Assembly: GCA_016868815.1 (NCBI GenBank)
Contig: VGFQ01000003.1
Coordinates: forward strand, 62,001-126,000
Direction: 5' to 3'
DNA length: 64,000 nucleotides
DNA from: Bacteroidota bacterium
GTDB taxonomy: Bacteria; Bacteroidota; Bacteroidia; Chitinophagales; Chitinophagaceae
Shown here: positions 1-7,819 of the stretch, piece by piece
Layout of the letters: each line of letters opens with the position of its first letter
How positions within the stretch are numbered: the stretch's first letter is position 1
Notes under the pieces: model-generated
Told to the model about the DNA's origin: nothing
What the model saw: only the letters and a program-made list of their open reading frames with translations
The model's database searches: none
Made by a program: the position numbers and the translations under genes

Positions 1-2603
1 TCAAAGTGACCATCACGGGCGATCAGAGCATCAAGGCCGGGGCAGCCTTTGAGGAGTTGGTCAACTCGATCGTCATTGGCTTTATCCTGGTATTGATCGT
101 GCTGATGTTCTTCATGGGCGTCACCAACGCCTTTTTTGTGGCGCTCTCTGTTCCGCTGAGTATGTTCCTGGCCTTTATCTTCCTACCCTCTGCCGAGTTC
201 CTGACGGGTTCGAGTGTGACCCTCAACTTTATAGTCCTTTTTGCCTTGCTCTTCGGTTTGGGGATTGTGGTGGACGATGCCATCGTCGTGATAGAGAACA
301 CGCACCGTATCCACATGCTGGGGATGGGCCGCATCTCTACCTTCGACGCTGCACGCTTTGCGGCGGGGGAGGTCTTCATACCCGTGCTTGCTGGCACCTT
401 GACAACTTTGGCGCCTTTTGTGCCCCTGCTCTTCTGGCCTGGCATCATCGGGAAGTTCATGATCTATCTGCCAACGATGCTCATCTTTACCCTCACGGCG
501 TCGCTGCTGGTGGCTTATATCATGAACCCTGTTTTTGCAGTAGACTTCATGGGCCATCCAGAGGAAGGGCAGGCGAAGGGTCGCCGTAGGTCGGAGATTT
601 TCCGAAAGCCCTTCTTCTGGGGCCTCATTGGTATTGCCGCCCTCTGTGATGGCATTGGGTATGTACAGCATCTTGCGGGCTATCGCTTTTTAGGCAACCT
701 GCTCCTGCTGCTCCTAGTTCTTTTTCTCTTCCATCGCTACCTTTTGGAGGATGTCATCAACGGCTTTCAGCAGCGGTTGCTGCCCCGCCTCATGGCGCGC
801 TATGAATTGCTACTGCGTTGGATGTTGAAAGGCTGGAGACCAGCCTGGATGCTAGCCGGGACGTTTGCCCTTCTGGTGGCCTCTTTCTTTGTTTTTGCCG
901 CACGTCAGGTGCCGGTAGTACTTTTCCCAGTGGGCGACCCCAATGCCATCTATGTCTATATGCGGCTTCCCGCCGGCACCGACGTTCGCTATACAGACTC
1001 CCTCACCCAAGAGCTTGAGCGTAAGGTGTCGAAGGTGTTGGGGATGGAAGGCGGAGCGGAGAACCCGATCGTAGAGAGTGTGATTGCCAACGTGGCAGTA
1101 GGCGCCAGTGACCCCAACAGCGGTGACCGCAGCACAAGGCCTGAGCTGGGACGCATCCAGGTATCCTTCGTGCCCTACGAAGAACGAGAAGGCCAGCGTA
1201 CGGGCCGCTACCTAGACTCCATCCGGGCCGTCATCCGCGACATCCCCGGGGCCGAGGTGTCTGTAGACCAGGAACGCAATGGTCCGCCGACGCAATCACC
1301 CATCAACATCGAAGTCTCCGGGGATGACTTTGACGATCTGACCGCTACGGCCGTCGCCCTGAAGAATTACCTCGACAACCGGAATATCCCTGGCGTCGAA
1401 GAGCTCAAACTCGACATCGACCTCACCAATCCGGAAGTCAGCCTGCGGATCGACCGCGAACGGGCTTTGATGATGGGGCTCTCCACCGCACAGATCGGCC
1501 TGGAGATCCGGACGGGCTTGTTTGGCAAGGAGATCTCCAAGCTCAAGATCGGGGAGGATGAATACAAGATTCAGATCCGCAACCGGGCAGAACAGCGCCG
1601 GACCTTATCGGAACTTCTGAATATGCGCATCACATACCGCGACTTCACCACGGGGCAGATTCGTCAGGTGCCCTTGTCGACAGTCGTCAAAGCAGACCTG
1701 GGAAGCACCTATGGCAGCATCAAGCGAAAGGACCAGAAGCGTGTCATCACCTTGTTCTCCAATGTGCTCACCTCTCAGGGCTATACTCCCCAGGCGGTCA
1801 ATGAGAAGATCTTCGCGGCCATCGGTGAGTTCCCCGGCAAGCCAGACGACGTCACCATCACGCAGACGGGCGAGAACGAACAGACCGCCGAGACGGCGAG
1901 CTTCCTAGGGAATGCCCTGTGGGCTGCGGTGGGGCTGATCCTACTCATCCTGGTGTTGCAGTTCAACTCCTTCAGTAAGACCGTCATCGTGATGTCTGAG
2001 ATCATCTTCAGCCTGATCGGTGTACTGCTAGGCTATGCCATCACTCGGAGTACCGCCTCTGTCGTCATGACCGGCATCGGCATCGTCGGGCTGGCGGGAA
2101 TTGTCGTCAAGAACGGCATCCTGGTGATTGAATTCGCCGATGAGCTTCGAAGCCGTGGCATGCGTACCCGGGAGGCGGTCATCGAGGCGGGTAAGACCCG
2201 TATTGTGCCGGTGCTGCTGACTGCGCTAGCGGCCATCTTAGCCCTCATCCCGCTGGCTGTGGGGTTGAACATCGACTTTGTGACCTTGTTCACCGATTGG
2301 AACCCACATATCTTCTTCGGCGGTGACAATGCCCTCTTCTGGAAGCCACTCTCCTGGACAATCATCTGGGGTCTTCTCTTCGCCTTCTTCATGACCTTGC
2401 TCATGGTGCCTGGGATGTATCTGATGGCGGAGCGGTTGAAGCGGCCAATGTCAGTCTTTTTCCAGGGGCGTTGGATATCCATCTTCGGATTGCTGGGGCC
2501 CTTGTTCTTTGTGCTGACGGCCTTGGTTTATGGCGCCAGGAGGCTGCAACGGCGGCCCGTATGGAACGGTCGGCTGAAGGATGGCGCTGCCTACAAAAAG
2601 TAG
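1..2603 (+). CDS. RND efflux transporter permease, C-terminal part (5' truncated by window)
   Basis: Inner-membrane resistance-nodulation-division pump subunit that drives export by proton antiport. The frame is open from the first bases (the first visible in-frame GTG at 6 is probably internal), so the N-terminus lies outside the window. About 866 residues are present. Visible parts: a block of membrane helices near residues 20-190, with the transmembrane-4 signature GIVVDDAIVVIEN near 90-102; an extra helical/loop region near 190-250; a large periplasmic porter domain near 300-620; a second helix block near 640-840 with GIVVKNGILVIEF. The spacing fits the second two thirds of an HAE1/AcrB-type permease. 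Nothing in the window is its obvious partner; the TolC/HlyD pair near 38-40 kb is far away. The gene ends just before two minus-strand small RNAs. Substrate cannot be told. Confidence 0.93.
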   Translation, partial: KVTITGDQSIKAGAAFEELVNSIVIGFILVLIVLMFFMGVTNAFFVALSVPLSMFLAFIFLPSAEFLTGSSVTLNFIVLFALLFGLGIVVDDAIVVIENTHRIHMLGMGRISTFDAARFAAGEVFIPVLAGTLTTLAPFVPLLFWPGIIGKFMIYLPTMLIFTLTASLLVAYIMNPVFAVDFMGHPEEGQAKGRRRSEIFRKPFFWGLIGIAALCDGIGYVQHLAGYRFLGNLLLLLLVLFLFHRYLLEDVINGFQQRLLPRLMARYELLLRWMLKGWRPAWMLAGTFALLVASFFVFAARQVPVVLFPVGDPNAIYVYMRLPAGTDVRYTDSLTQELERKVSKVLGMEGGAENPIVESVIANVAVGASDPNSGDRSTRPELGRIQVSFVPYEEREGQRTGRYLDSIRAVIRDIPGAEVSVDQERNGPPTQSPINIEVSGDDFDDLTATAVALKNYLDNRNIPGVEELKLDIDLTNPEVSLRIDRERALMMGLSTAQIGLEIRTGLFGKEISKLKIGEDEYKIQIRNRAEQRRTLSELLNMRITYRDFTTGQIRQVPLSTVVKADLGSTYGSIKRKDQKRVITLFSNVLTSQGYTPQAVNEKIFAAIGEFPGKPDDVTITQTGENEQTAETASFLGNALWAAVGLILLILVLQFNSFSKTVIVMSEIIFSLIGVLLGYAITRSTASVVMTGIGIVGLAGIVVKNGILVIEFADELRSRGMRTREAVIEAGKTRIVPVLLTALAAILALIPLAVGLNIDFVTLFTDWNPHIFFGGDNALFWKPLSWTIIWGLLFAFFMTLLMVPGMYLMAERLKRPMSVFFQGRWISIFGLLGPLFFVLTALVYGARRLQRRPVWNGRLKDGAAYKK

Positions 2604-2618
2604 GATCCATAGGGCGAC

Positions 2619-2731
2619 AAAAAAAGGACCGGTCACCTGGGGTGCCGGTCCGATTCTCAAACCATCCGTGGTTATATCTTGACCCTTGAAGGGTATTGTC
2701 TCTTGGCTGCCTGGGGCATATCCCCCAATAA
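2619..2731 (-). ncRNA. Candidate structured small RNA, copy 1
   Basis: A short transcription unit read on the minus strand: a Bacteroidota-like promoter (-7 box TACTTTTA at 2737-2744, TTTCG about 19 bases upstream), about 110 nt of RNA, then a strong hairpin (GGACCGG/CCGGTCC arms, 2626-2651, with an inner CACC/GGTG extension) followed by seven U. It contains no convincing reading frame. The same sequence occurs again 270 bp away (copy 2). Stems shared by both copies: a GC-rich 5' stem whose bases differ but still pair, an ACCC/GGGT stem with different loops, and a short stem around ACGGATGG. I do not recognise the Rfam family; it is not tRNA, tmRNA, SRP RNA or a known riboswitch as far as I can see. 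Confidence 0.65.
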
Positions 2732-2736
2732 CGACG

Positions 2737-2770
2737 TAAAAGTAACAGGACATCTACGCAACTCGAAACA
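2737..2770 (-). promoter_or_regulatory. Promoter of small RNA copy 1
   Basis: On the minus strand, TACTTTTA (2737-2744) matches the Bacteroidota -7 consensus TAnnTTTG in six of eight positions (all five of the fixed TA/TTT bases plus a purine last). TTTCG lies about 19 bases upstream at the -33 position. The same -7 octamer is used by copy 2 and upstream of the DUF6056-like relic at 25 kb. Confidence 0.5.
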
Positions 2771-2890
2771 GCTGGTCGACGCTTCGGGCCTGTTGGTCGA
2801 AACCTCCTTGGTGGAAGGCTCTCGGCCGCTGCAGCATCCAGCGGAGAGATCTTATTTGGGGGGCTGCTTCTGGCCAGGACTGCTGAAATA

Positions 2891-2999
2891 GAAAAGGACC
2901 GGTCACCTAGGGTGCCGGTCCGATTCTCAAACCATCCGTGTTTGTATCGTGACCCTCGCGGGGTTTTATCTGTTGTTTGTCTGGGATGTCTTCCAAACG
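2891..2999 (-). ncRNA. Candidate structured small RNA, copy 2
   Basis: Second copy of the minus-strand small RNA. The promoter -7 box TACTTTTA is at 3006-3013, with TTTA exactly 19 bases upstream; the terminator hairpin is at 2896-2921 followed by a UUUUC tract. The last 55 nt are nearly identical to copy 1, including the whole terminator (one base differs in the loop). The 5' half is more diverged but keeps pairing: TGGA/TCCCA here against GGGG/CCCC in copy 1, and an ACCC/GGGT stem with loop CGCGA against TTCAA. It lies downstream of the minus-strand BI-1 gene but has its own promoter, so it is probably not just that gene's terminator. Confidence 0.65.
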
Positions 3000-3005
3000 A
3001 CAACG

Positions 3006-3036
3006 TAAAAGTAACAGGAGAACTACGATTTTTAAA
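3006..3036 (-). promoter_or_regulatory. Promoter of small RNA copy 2
   Basis: The minus-strand -7 box TACTTTTA is at 3006-3013, with TTTA separated from it by exactly 19 bases. This is the spacing expected for the Bacteroidota sigma factor (TTTG-N19-TAnnTTTG). Confidence 0.5.
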
Positions 3037-3085
3037 ATCTCCTGTCGAAGCTCCTAGTCCATTCGTCGAAAGGCTCGTTGCAGCG

Positions 3086-3826
3086 TTAGCGCCGGCTTGC
3101 AAACTTGGAGAGCAGCCGCAGGATTTCCACATATAGCCAGACGATGGTTACCAGGAGCCCGAAGGCGCAGTACCATTCCATGTGCTTGGGGGCTCCCATC
3201 GCCTGTCCTTCTGCCACTCGGTCGAAGTCGAGGATCAGGTTGAGGGCTGCAATGCAGACCACGAATAGTGAGAAAAGAATGCCCCAGACGGAGCCTTCAT
3301 GCAGGAAGGGTAATTGGATGTTGAAAAAGCCAAGCACCATGGCGATGAGGTAGAAAAATGCGATGCCCAAGGTGGCAGAGACGATGACGGTCTTGAACTT
3401 TTCGGTGGCCTGGATGATTTGGAAGGTATACAGGAGGTACATGGCGATGACGGTGCCGAAGGTGAGTACAACCGCCTGCATGACCAGTCCGTTGTAGGCG
3501 TGCTCGAGCATGGCGGAGAGGGCGCCGAGCAGCAACCCTTCCAGGAGTGCATAGGCCGGTGCCAGGTAAGGGGCCCAGGACTGCTTGAAGGTGATGATGA
3601 GGGCAACCACGAGGCCGCCAATCGCCCCGGTCAGCATATAACCCTGCGGATGCTGCCCGCCATAGTAGGCATTCCAGGTATAAAAGGCCGTCCCCATTAG
3701 CATGAACAGGAGGAAGCCGAATTTATTCAAGGTGCCGCGGAAAGTCATGGTCTCCCCGGTACCGATCCATGATTTTTGCAGGGCTTTTTCTGTGAGGGCG
3801 GGGTTGCTGGAATTGAAGAATGCCAT
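3086..3826 (-). CDS. Bax inhibitor-1/YccA family membrane protein
   Basis: Integral membrane protein of 246 residues, length typical of the BI-1/YccA family. An N-terminal cytoplasmic stretch of about 30 residues (FNSSNPALTEKA) is followed by seven evenly spaced hydrophobic helices and a short basic tail. The segment LNLILDFDRVAEG near 200-213, with its acidic residues close to the last helices, is a family hallmark. Family members are proposed pH-sensitive calcium leak channels or modulators of membrane proteases; no specific job can be read here. The start at 3826 has a possible promoter (TAATTTTG at 3877-3884, minus strand) about 50 bases upstream. The neighbours are the two small RNAs downstream and divergent korA upstream. 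Confidence 0.9.
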   Translation of the reverse strand: MAFFNSSNPALTEKALQKSWIGTGETMTFRGTLNKFGFLLFMLMGTAFYTWNAYYGGQHPQGYMLTGAIGGLVVALIITFKQSWAPYLAPAYALLEGLLLGALSAMLEHAYNGLVMQAVVLTFGTVIAMYLLYTFQIIQATEKFKTVIVSATLGIAFFYLIAMVLGFFNIQLPFLHEGSVWGILFSLFVVCIAALNLILDFDRVAEGQAMGAPKHMEWYCAFGLLVTIVWLYVEILRLLSKFASRR

Positions 3827-3876
3827 GATATTTTGATTTTTTATGCGTCCGATGATGTTTTTGGCTTAATCCTTGT

Positions 3877-3904
3877 CAAAATTAGGAAAAATTAATTTTA
3901 GAAA
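3877..3904 (-). promoter_or_regulatory. Candidate promoter of the BI-1 family gene
   Basis: TAATTTTG on the minus strand (3877-3884) is an exact match to the Bacteroidota -7 consensus, 51 bases before the ATG. The -33 element is weak (a TTTC about 16 bases upstream). The rest of the 180-bp gap to korA is AT-rich and shows no gene. Confidence 0.4.
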
Positions 3905-4005
3905 GATCATTCGGCAACGGTTCAATTTGTTCCTGCCGTGATAAAATCGTAACATGCGCTCCGAAAAAATCAGACCATTTATCACTCCACAACCTAAGTG
4001 CAGAT

Positions 4006-5850
4006 ATGGCCAGGAAGGAAGAAATACTTCAGGATGTCGTCATCAAATTCGCCGGTGATTCAGGCGACGGCATGCAGCTCACCGGCAGCCAGTTCACCAA
4101 CAATACGGCCCTGATGGGAATTGACCTGGCCACGTTTCCAGACTTCCCTGCCGAGATCCGAGCCCCTCAGGGGACTTTGCCTGGAGTCAGCGGGTACCAG
4201 CTGCGCTTTTCGAGCCAGCCCGTATTCACCCCCGGGGATGAGTGCGATGTGCTGGTCGCCATGAATGCTGCGGCCTTGAAGACCAACCTGAAATCGCTCA
4301 AAAGGGGAGGTCGCATCATCGCCAATACCGACGGCTTCGATGCCAAAAACCTTCGCTTGGCGAATTATCCAGAGGGCATCAATCCGCTAGACGACGACAG
4401 CCTAGCGAGCTATGAGTTGATACGGATGGATGTCACCAAGATGACCCGGGAGGCGCTCAAGGAGTTCTCCCTGGGCACCAAAGAGAAGGATCGTGCCAAA
4501 AACATGTTCGTGCTCGGATTTCTGTACTGGATGTACAACCGCGACATGGAGAGCACGCTGGGATTTTTGCGCGAGAAGTTTGGCCGAAAGGATGAAATCC
4601 TGAACAGCAACATCAAAGCCCTGCAGGCAGGATACAATTTTGGCGATACCACCGAGACCTTCACCACTCGTTACAAAGTGGAGCGTGCCCGCATGGAGCC
4701 CGGCACGTACCGTTCCATCATGGGCAACCAGGCCCTCTCGTACGGACTCATTGCCGCCTCTCAGAAAAGTGGGCTTCCATTGTTCCTGGGCTCCTACCCT
4801 ATCACGCCGGCCTCCGACATCCTGCACGACCTTAGCAAATACAAAGCCTTTGGCGTCAAGACCTTCCAGGCAGAGGATGAGATCGCTGGCATCACCTCCG
4901 CCATTGGCGCGAGCTATGGCGGCGCCCTGGCAGTCACGACCACCTCCGGCCCTGGCATCGCCCTCAAAGGGGAAGCGATGGCGCTGGCCGTCATGCAGGA
5001 GATCCCACTGATTGTCTGCAACATCCAGCGGGGCGGCCCTTCCACGGGCCTGCCGACCAAGACAGAGCAGAGCGACCTGATGCAGGCTTATTGGGGTCGC
5101 AACGGCGAGTGCCCCATGCCCATCATCGCGGCGGCTACGCCCAGCGATTGCTTTGAAGTGGCCTATGAGTCGGCGCGCATCGCCGTGCAACACATGACGC
5201 CTGTCATGCTCCTGAGTGATGGCTATATCGCCAATGGCGCTGAGCCCTGGAAGTTTCCTAAGTCGGAAGACCTGCCACCCATTGAGGTCCGCTTTAAAAA
5301 AGGGCTGGACGAGGGTGAGGAACGCTTCAAGCCGTATCAGCGCGATGAGAAGCTTGTCAGACCCTGGGCCATCCCTGGCACGGTCGGACTGGAGCACCGC
5401 ATCGGTGGACTGGAGAAGCAGGATATCACTGGCAATGTGAGCTATGATGCGGACAACCACGAGCACATGGTGAAGACGCGGGAGGCCAAAGTCGAGAAGA
5501 TTGCCGATTACATCCCTGAGCAGCGCATCGACAGCGGGGCAGAGGCCGGCAAACTCTTAGTCATCGGCTGGGGGTCAACCTACGGCGCCATCAAGAGCGC
5601 CTGTGCGGAATTGCAGCGGAATGGACAGACGGTCTCCCATGTGCATATCCGCTATGTGCGGCCCTTCCCGCGCAACCTCGGAGACATCATTGCTCGTTTC
5701 GAGCAGGTGCTGGTGCCGGAGATCAACAACGGGCAACTTGTGCGTATCCTGCGCGATAAGTTCCTGGTCAATGCCATCCCATACAACAAGATTAAAGGCG
5801 TGCCCATCACCAAGACGGAGCTGGTGGCAGAGATTCGTCGGCATCTCTGA
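4006..5850 (+). CDS. korA: 2-oxoacid:acceptor oxidoreductase, alpha (fused gamma-alpha) subunit
   Basis: Subunit of a CoA-dependent 2-oxoacid (typically 2-oxoglutarate) oxidoreductase that passes electrons to ferredoxin. It has 614 residues. The N-terminal gamma-type domain begins with IKFAGDSGDGMQLTG (residues 13-27). The alpha domain starts near 230 with YPITPASDILHDL, continues through the FQAEDEIAGITSAIGAS pyrimidine-domain motif near 286-302 and TTTSGPGIALK near 311-321, and ends in a transketolase C-terminal-like region with VIGWGSTYGAI near 518. The catalytic TPP-binding beta subunit (korB) is normally directly downstream in Bacteroidota, but the next gene is fabH on the other strand, so this copy is an orphan here. 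Assignment as KorA rather than another 2-oxoacid specificity is by family resemblance. Confidence 0.9.
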   Translation: MARKEEILQDVVIKFAGDSGDGMQLTGSQFTNNTALMGIDLATFPDFPAEIRAPQGTLPGVSGYQLRFSSQPVFTPGDECDVLVAMNAAALKTNLKSLKRGGRIIANTDGFDAKNLRLANYPEGINPLDDDSLASYELIRMDVTKMTREALKEFSLGTKEKDRAKNMFVLGFLYWMYNRDMESTLGFLREKFGRKDEILNSNIKALQAGYNFGDTTETFTTRYKVERARMEPGTYRSIMGNQALSYGLIAASQKSGLPLFLGSYPITPASDILHDLSKYKAFGVKTFQAEDEIAGITSAIGASYGGALAVTTTSGPGIALKGEAMALAVMQEIPLIVCNIQRGGPSTGLPTKTEQSDLMQAYWGRNGECPMPIIAAATPSDCFEVAYESARIAVQHMTPVMLLSDGYIANGAEPWKFPKSEDLPPIEVRFKKGLDEGEERFKPYQRDEKLVRPWAIPGTVGLEHRIGGLEKQDITGNVSYDADNHEHMVKTREAKVEKIADYIPEQRIDSGAEAGKLLVIGWGSTYGAIKSACAELQRNGQTVSHVHIRYVRPFPRNLGDIIARFEQVLVPEINNGQLVRILRDKFLVNAIPYNKIKGVPITKTELVAEIRRHL

Positions 5851-5930
5851 GATATCTAAACTGTAGGGCCCTGCAGCCCGCAACAAGCTTGTTTTGTGAG
5901 AGTCGGAGTATATTTTTCGTCCTGAAATGG

Positions 5931-7004
5931 CTACCAGCGCAGCAGGGCGCTGGCCCAGGTGAAGCCGCTCCCAAAAGCGGCCAGGCATACCAGGTCACCT
6001 TTCTTCACTTTCCCCTGTTGCACGGCCTCGCAGAGGGCGATGGGCACGGAGGCAGCTGTCGTGTTCCCGTAGGTCTGGATGTTGTTGTACACCTGATCGT
6101 CGCGGAGGCCCAGCTTTTGTTGGACGAACTGGGAGATGCGCAGATTGGCCTGATGGGGGATGAGCATCTGCAGATCGGAGGGCTGCAGCCCGTTCGCATG
6201 CAAGGCTTCAAGAATGACTTCCGGGAATTTGACGATGGCCTTCTTAAAGACGGCCGGCCCGTCCATGAAAGGGTAGATCTGTCCTTCATCGATCATGGCA
6301 TGGCTGAAGAACATCTGTCCGATGTCGGCGCTGTCGAAGGCTGCATATGTCTCTTCCTTCCAATGGTTGGCATGGGTGCCGGGGTTGTACATGGCAAGGA
6401 TCTCCGCGCTTTCTCCGTCGCTGTGGAGGTGGGTGCTGAGGATACCCTGTCCTGTCTCTTCTGTCGGCTGCAGTACAACGGCGCCGGCCCCATCGCCAAA
6501 GATGACGCTGACATGGCGGCCGCGGGTGGTGAAGTCGAGTCCGAAGGAATGTTTCTCGCTGCCTACGACTAGGATGCTGCGGTACATCCCGCTTCGGATG
6601 AATTGGTCGGCGACGCTGAGCGCATAGACAAATCCGCTGCACTGGTTGCGGACATCAAGGGCTCCGATCTCCCGCATCTTCAAAGCCCTTTGCAGCAGCA
6701 CGCCGCAGCCCGGGAAGTAGTAGTCAGGGCTGAGTGTGGCGAATACGATGAAGTCAATCTCCTGTGGTGTGATCCCGGCCATTTCCATCGCTCTTTGTGC
6801 GGCTTTTACGGCCATCGTGGTGGTGGTCTCCTGCGTGCGGTGCGCATACCTACGTTCCTGGATGCCCGTACGCTCCTGGATCCATTCATCAGTTGTCTCC
6901 ATCCAGCGTGTCAGGTCTTGGTTGGTGACGACGTTATCCGGAACATACATCCCTATGCCAGCAATGCTCGTTCTGGGCATGATTGTTCTTTTGGGGTCAG
7001 GCAA
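5931..7004 (-). CDS. fabH: Beta-ketoacyl-ACP synthase III (FabH-like)
   Basis: Cytosolic condensing enzyme that joins acyl-CoA to malonyl-ACP to start fatty acid synthesis. It has 357 residues from the ATG at 7004; a second ATG eight codons in (MPRTSIAG) may be the real start because family members begin there. The Cys-His-Asn triad is visible: Cys in DVRNQCSGFVYAL near 120, His in MLIPHQANLRI, and Asn in TYGNTTAASVP. The GDGAGAVVL motif near 175-185 is intact and the C-terminus FGSGFTWASALLRW is typical. It sits alone, convergent with korA, without acpP, plsX or rpmF beside it, so it could serve a special acyl chain rather than bulk initiation. Confidence 0.92.
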   Translation of the reverse strand: MPDPKRTIMPRTSIAGIGMYVPDNVVTNQDLTRWMETTDEWIQERTGIQERRYAHRTQETTTTMAVKAAQRAMEMAGITPQEIDFIVFATLSPDYYFPGCGVLLQRALKMREIGALDVRNQCSGFVYALSVADQFIRSGMYRSILVVGSEKHSFGLDFTTRGRHVSVIFGDGAGAVVLQPTEETGQGILSTHLHSDGESAEILAMYNPGTHANHWKEETYAAFDSADIGQMFFSHAMIDEGQIYPFMDGPAVFKKAIVKFPEVILEALHANGLQPSDLQMLIPHQANLRISQFVQQKLGLRDDQVYNNIQTYGNTTAASVPIALCEAVQQGKVKKGDLVCLAAFGSGFTWASALLRW

Positions 7005-7066
7005 ATTAGGGAAAAGCAGGCCAATGCCTGTGAAAATTGCAAGGCGGGGGAGGCCTTCGGAGGCGA

Positions 7067-7513
7067 CTACGGGATCCGGCAGGCACAGCCAGCTAGAGTA
7101 CGGGTGGCTCCATCCGGGTATTGCCGGGTAATGGTCATCGTCCAGGCGTAAAACTCTCCTGAGAAGACGTCGGTGCAGGTCTTACGACTTAAGGTGATCC
7201 GAAACACGGAAGAGCCCTGGTGGTATGAAAGGGTGCGCTTGCCTGCCCGCCCGCCGGCAAGGAAAGCGGAATAAGGCACCCGCAGCGAATCGCCTTCGAG
7301 GGGGTGGAAGCGGAGGTCTCCCTGTTCGTCGATCTCCACGGACCATTCGGGTTCGTGCCCGACGGCGAAGACTTCGATGCCCTGGCTTTGTTTTCTTTCC
7401 CAAAAAGCCCTGCGGTCGCCTTCTGCAGTAGTCGGAGGCGGAGGGAGTGGCACGCGGCAGGCGGCCAACAGACAGATCAGTAAGAAGCCAAAATGGCACT
7501 TTATTGAAGGCAT
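7067..7513 (-). CDS. Small lipoprotein, COG3650-like
   Basis: A 148-residue protein with a clear lipoprotein signal: a hydrophobic stretch FGFLLICLLAAC with lipobox LAAC near residue 19. After a proline-rich linker comes VGHEPEWSVEI, close to the GNEPFW-type motif of COG3650/META-like proteins, then a beta-rich domain and two or three cysteines (KTCTDVFSGEFY, GCACRIP) that may form a disulfide. I read the start at 7513 because the signal peptide begins there, although the frame is open much further upstream. Its start codon overlaps that of the divergent gene at 7512. The role is unknown; likely periplasm-facing and membrane-anchored. Confidence 0.7.
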   Translation of the reverse strand: MPSIKCHFGFLLICLLAACRVPLPPPPTTAEGDRRAFWERKQSQGIEVFAVGHEPEWSVEIDEQGDLRFHPLEGDSLRVPYSAFLAGGRAGKRTLSYHQGSSVFRITLSRKTCTDVFSGEFYAWTMTITRQYPDGATRTLAGCACRIP

Positions 7514-7808
7514 GTCTAATGAAGGTACAGAGAGTAAGTCGTACCTTCCTTTGATGATGGAAGAACTTTCGCGTAGCTGGACGGCCGGTATGGTCGTGCT
7601 GGTGGGTGCCATTGCCTGCAATCTGCTGGTGCAGGGATGGCGGGTCATGGGCTGGTACGAGTTTTTGTCAGCGCTCTCCCGGGAGGGTAGCCCTGTCTTC
7701 TCGCGCCTTCGCTGGGTGGATGCCGCCTGGCTGTTCGTCCTGTATCCGCTGCTGCTGGGGCTTTTTGCCCGGGCCGGTCTCTGGCTGTCAGCGCGCATCC
7801 TCGGTTGA
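7512..7808 (+). CDS. Small two-helix membrane protein of unknown function
   Basis: About 98 residues starting MSNEGTESKSYLPLMM, with two hydrophobic helices (SWTAGMVVLVGAIACNLLV near 23-41; AAWLFVLYPLLLGLFARAGLW near 70-90). The second methionine pair at 7554/7557 is an alternative start that would avoid overlap with the divergent lipoprotein gene. It ends 11 bases before the downstream FMN-oxidase-like gene, or overlaps it by three bases if that gene uses its TTG, so the two are probably co-transcribed. No family is recognised. Confidence 0.55.
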   Translation: MSNEGTESKSYLPLMMEELSRSWTAGMVVLVGAIACNLLVQGWRVMGWYEFLSALSREGSPVFSRLRWVDAAWLFVLYPLLLGLFARAGLWLSARILG

Positions 7809-7819
7809 AAACAGATGGT

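Noticed and set aside
2626-2921. The two GGACCGG hairpins as simple terminators of the BI-1 gene only
   Set aside because: Each has its own promoter box at a fixed distance and a conserved 110-nt body, which a plain terminator would not need.
5851-5930. AACAAGCTTGTT palindrome between korA and fabH as a terminator
   Set aside because: Only six pairs without a loop-stem of GC pairs or U tract; too weak to call.
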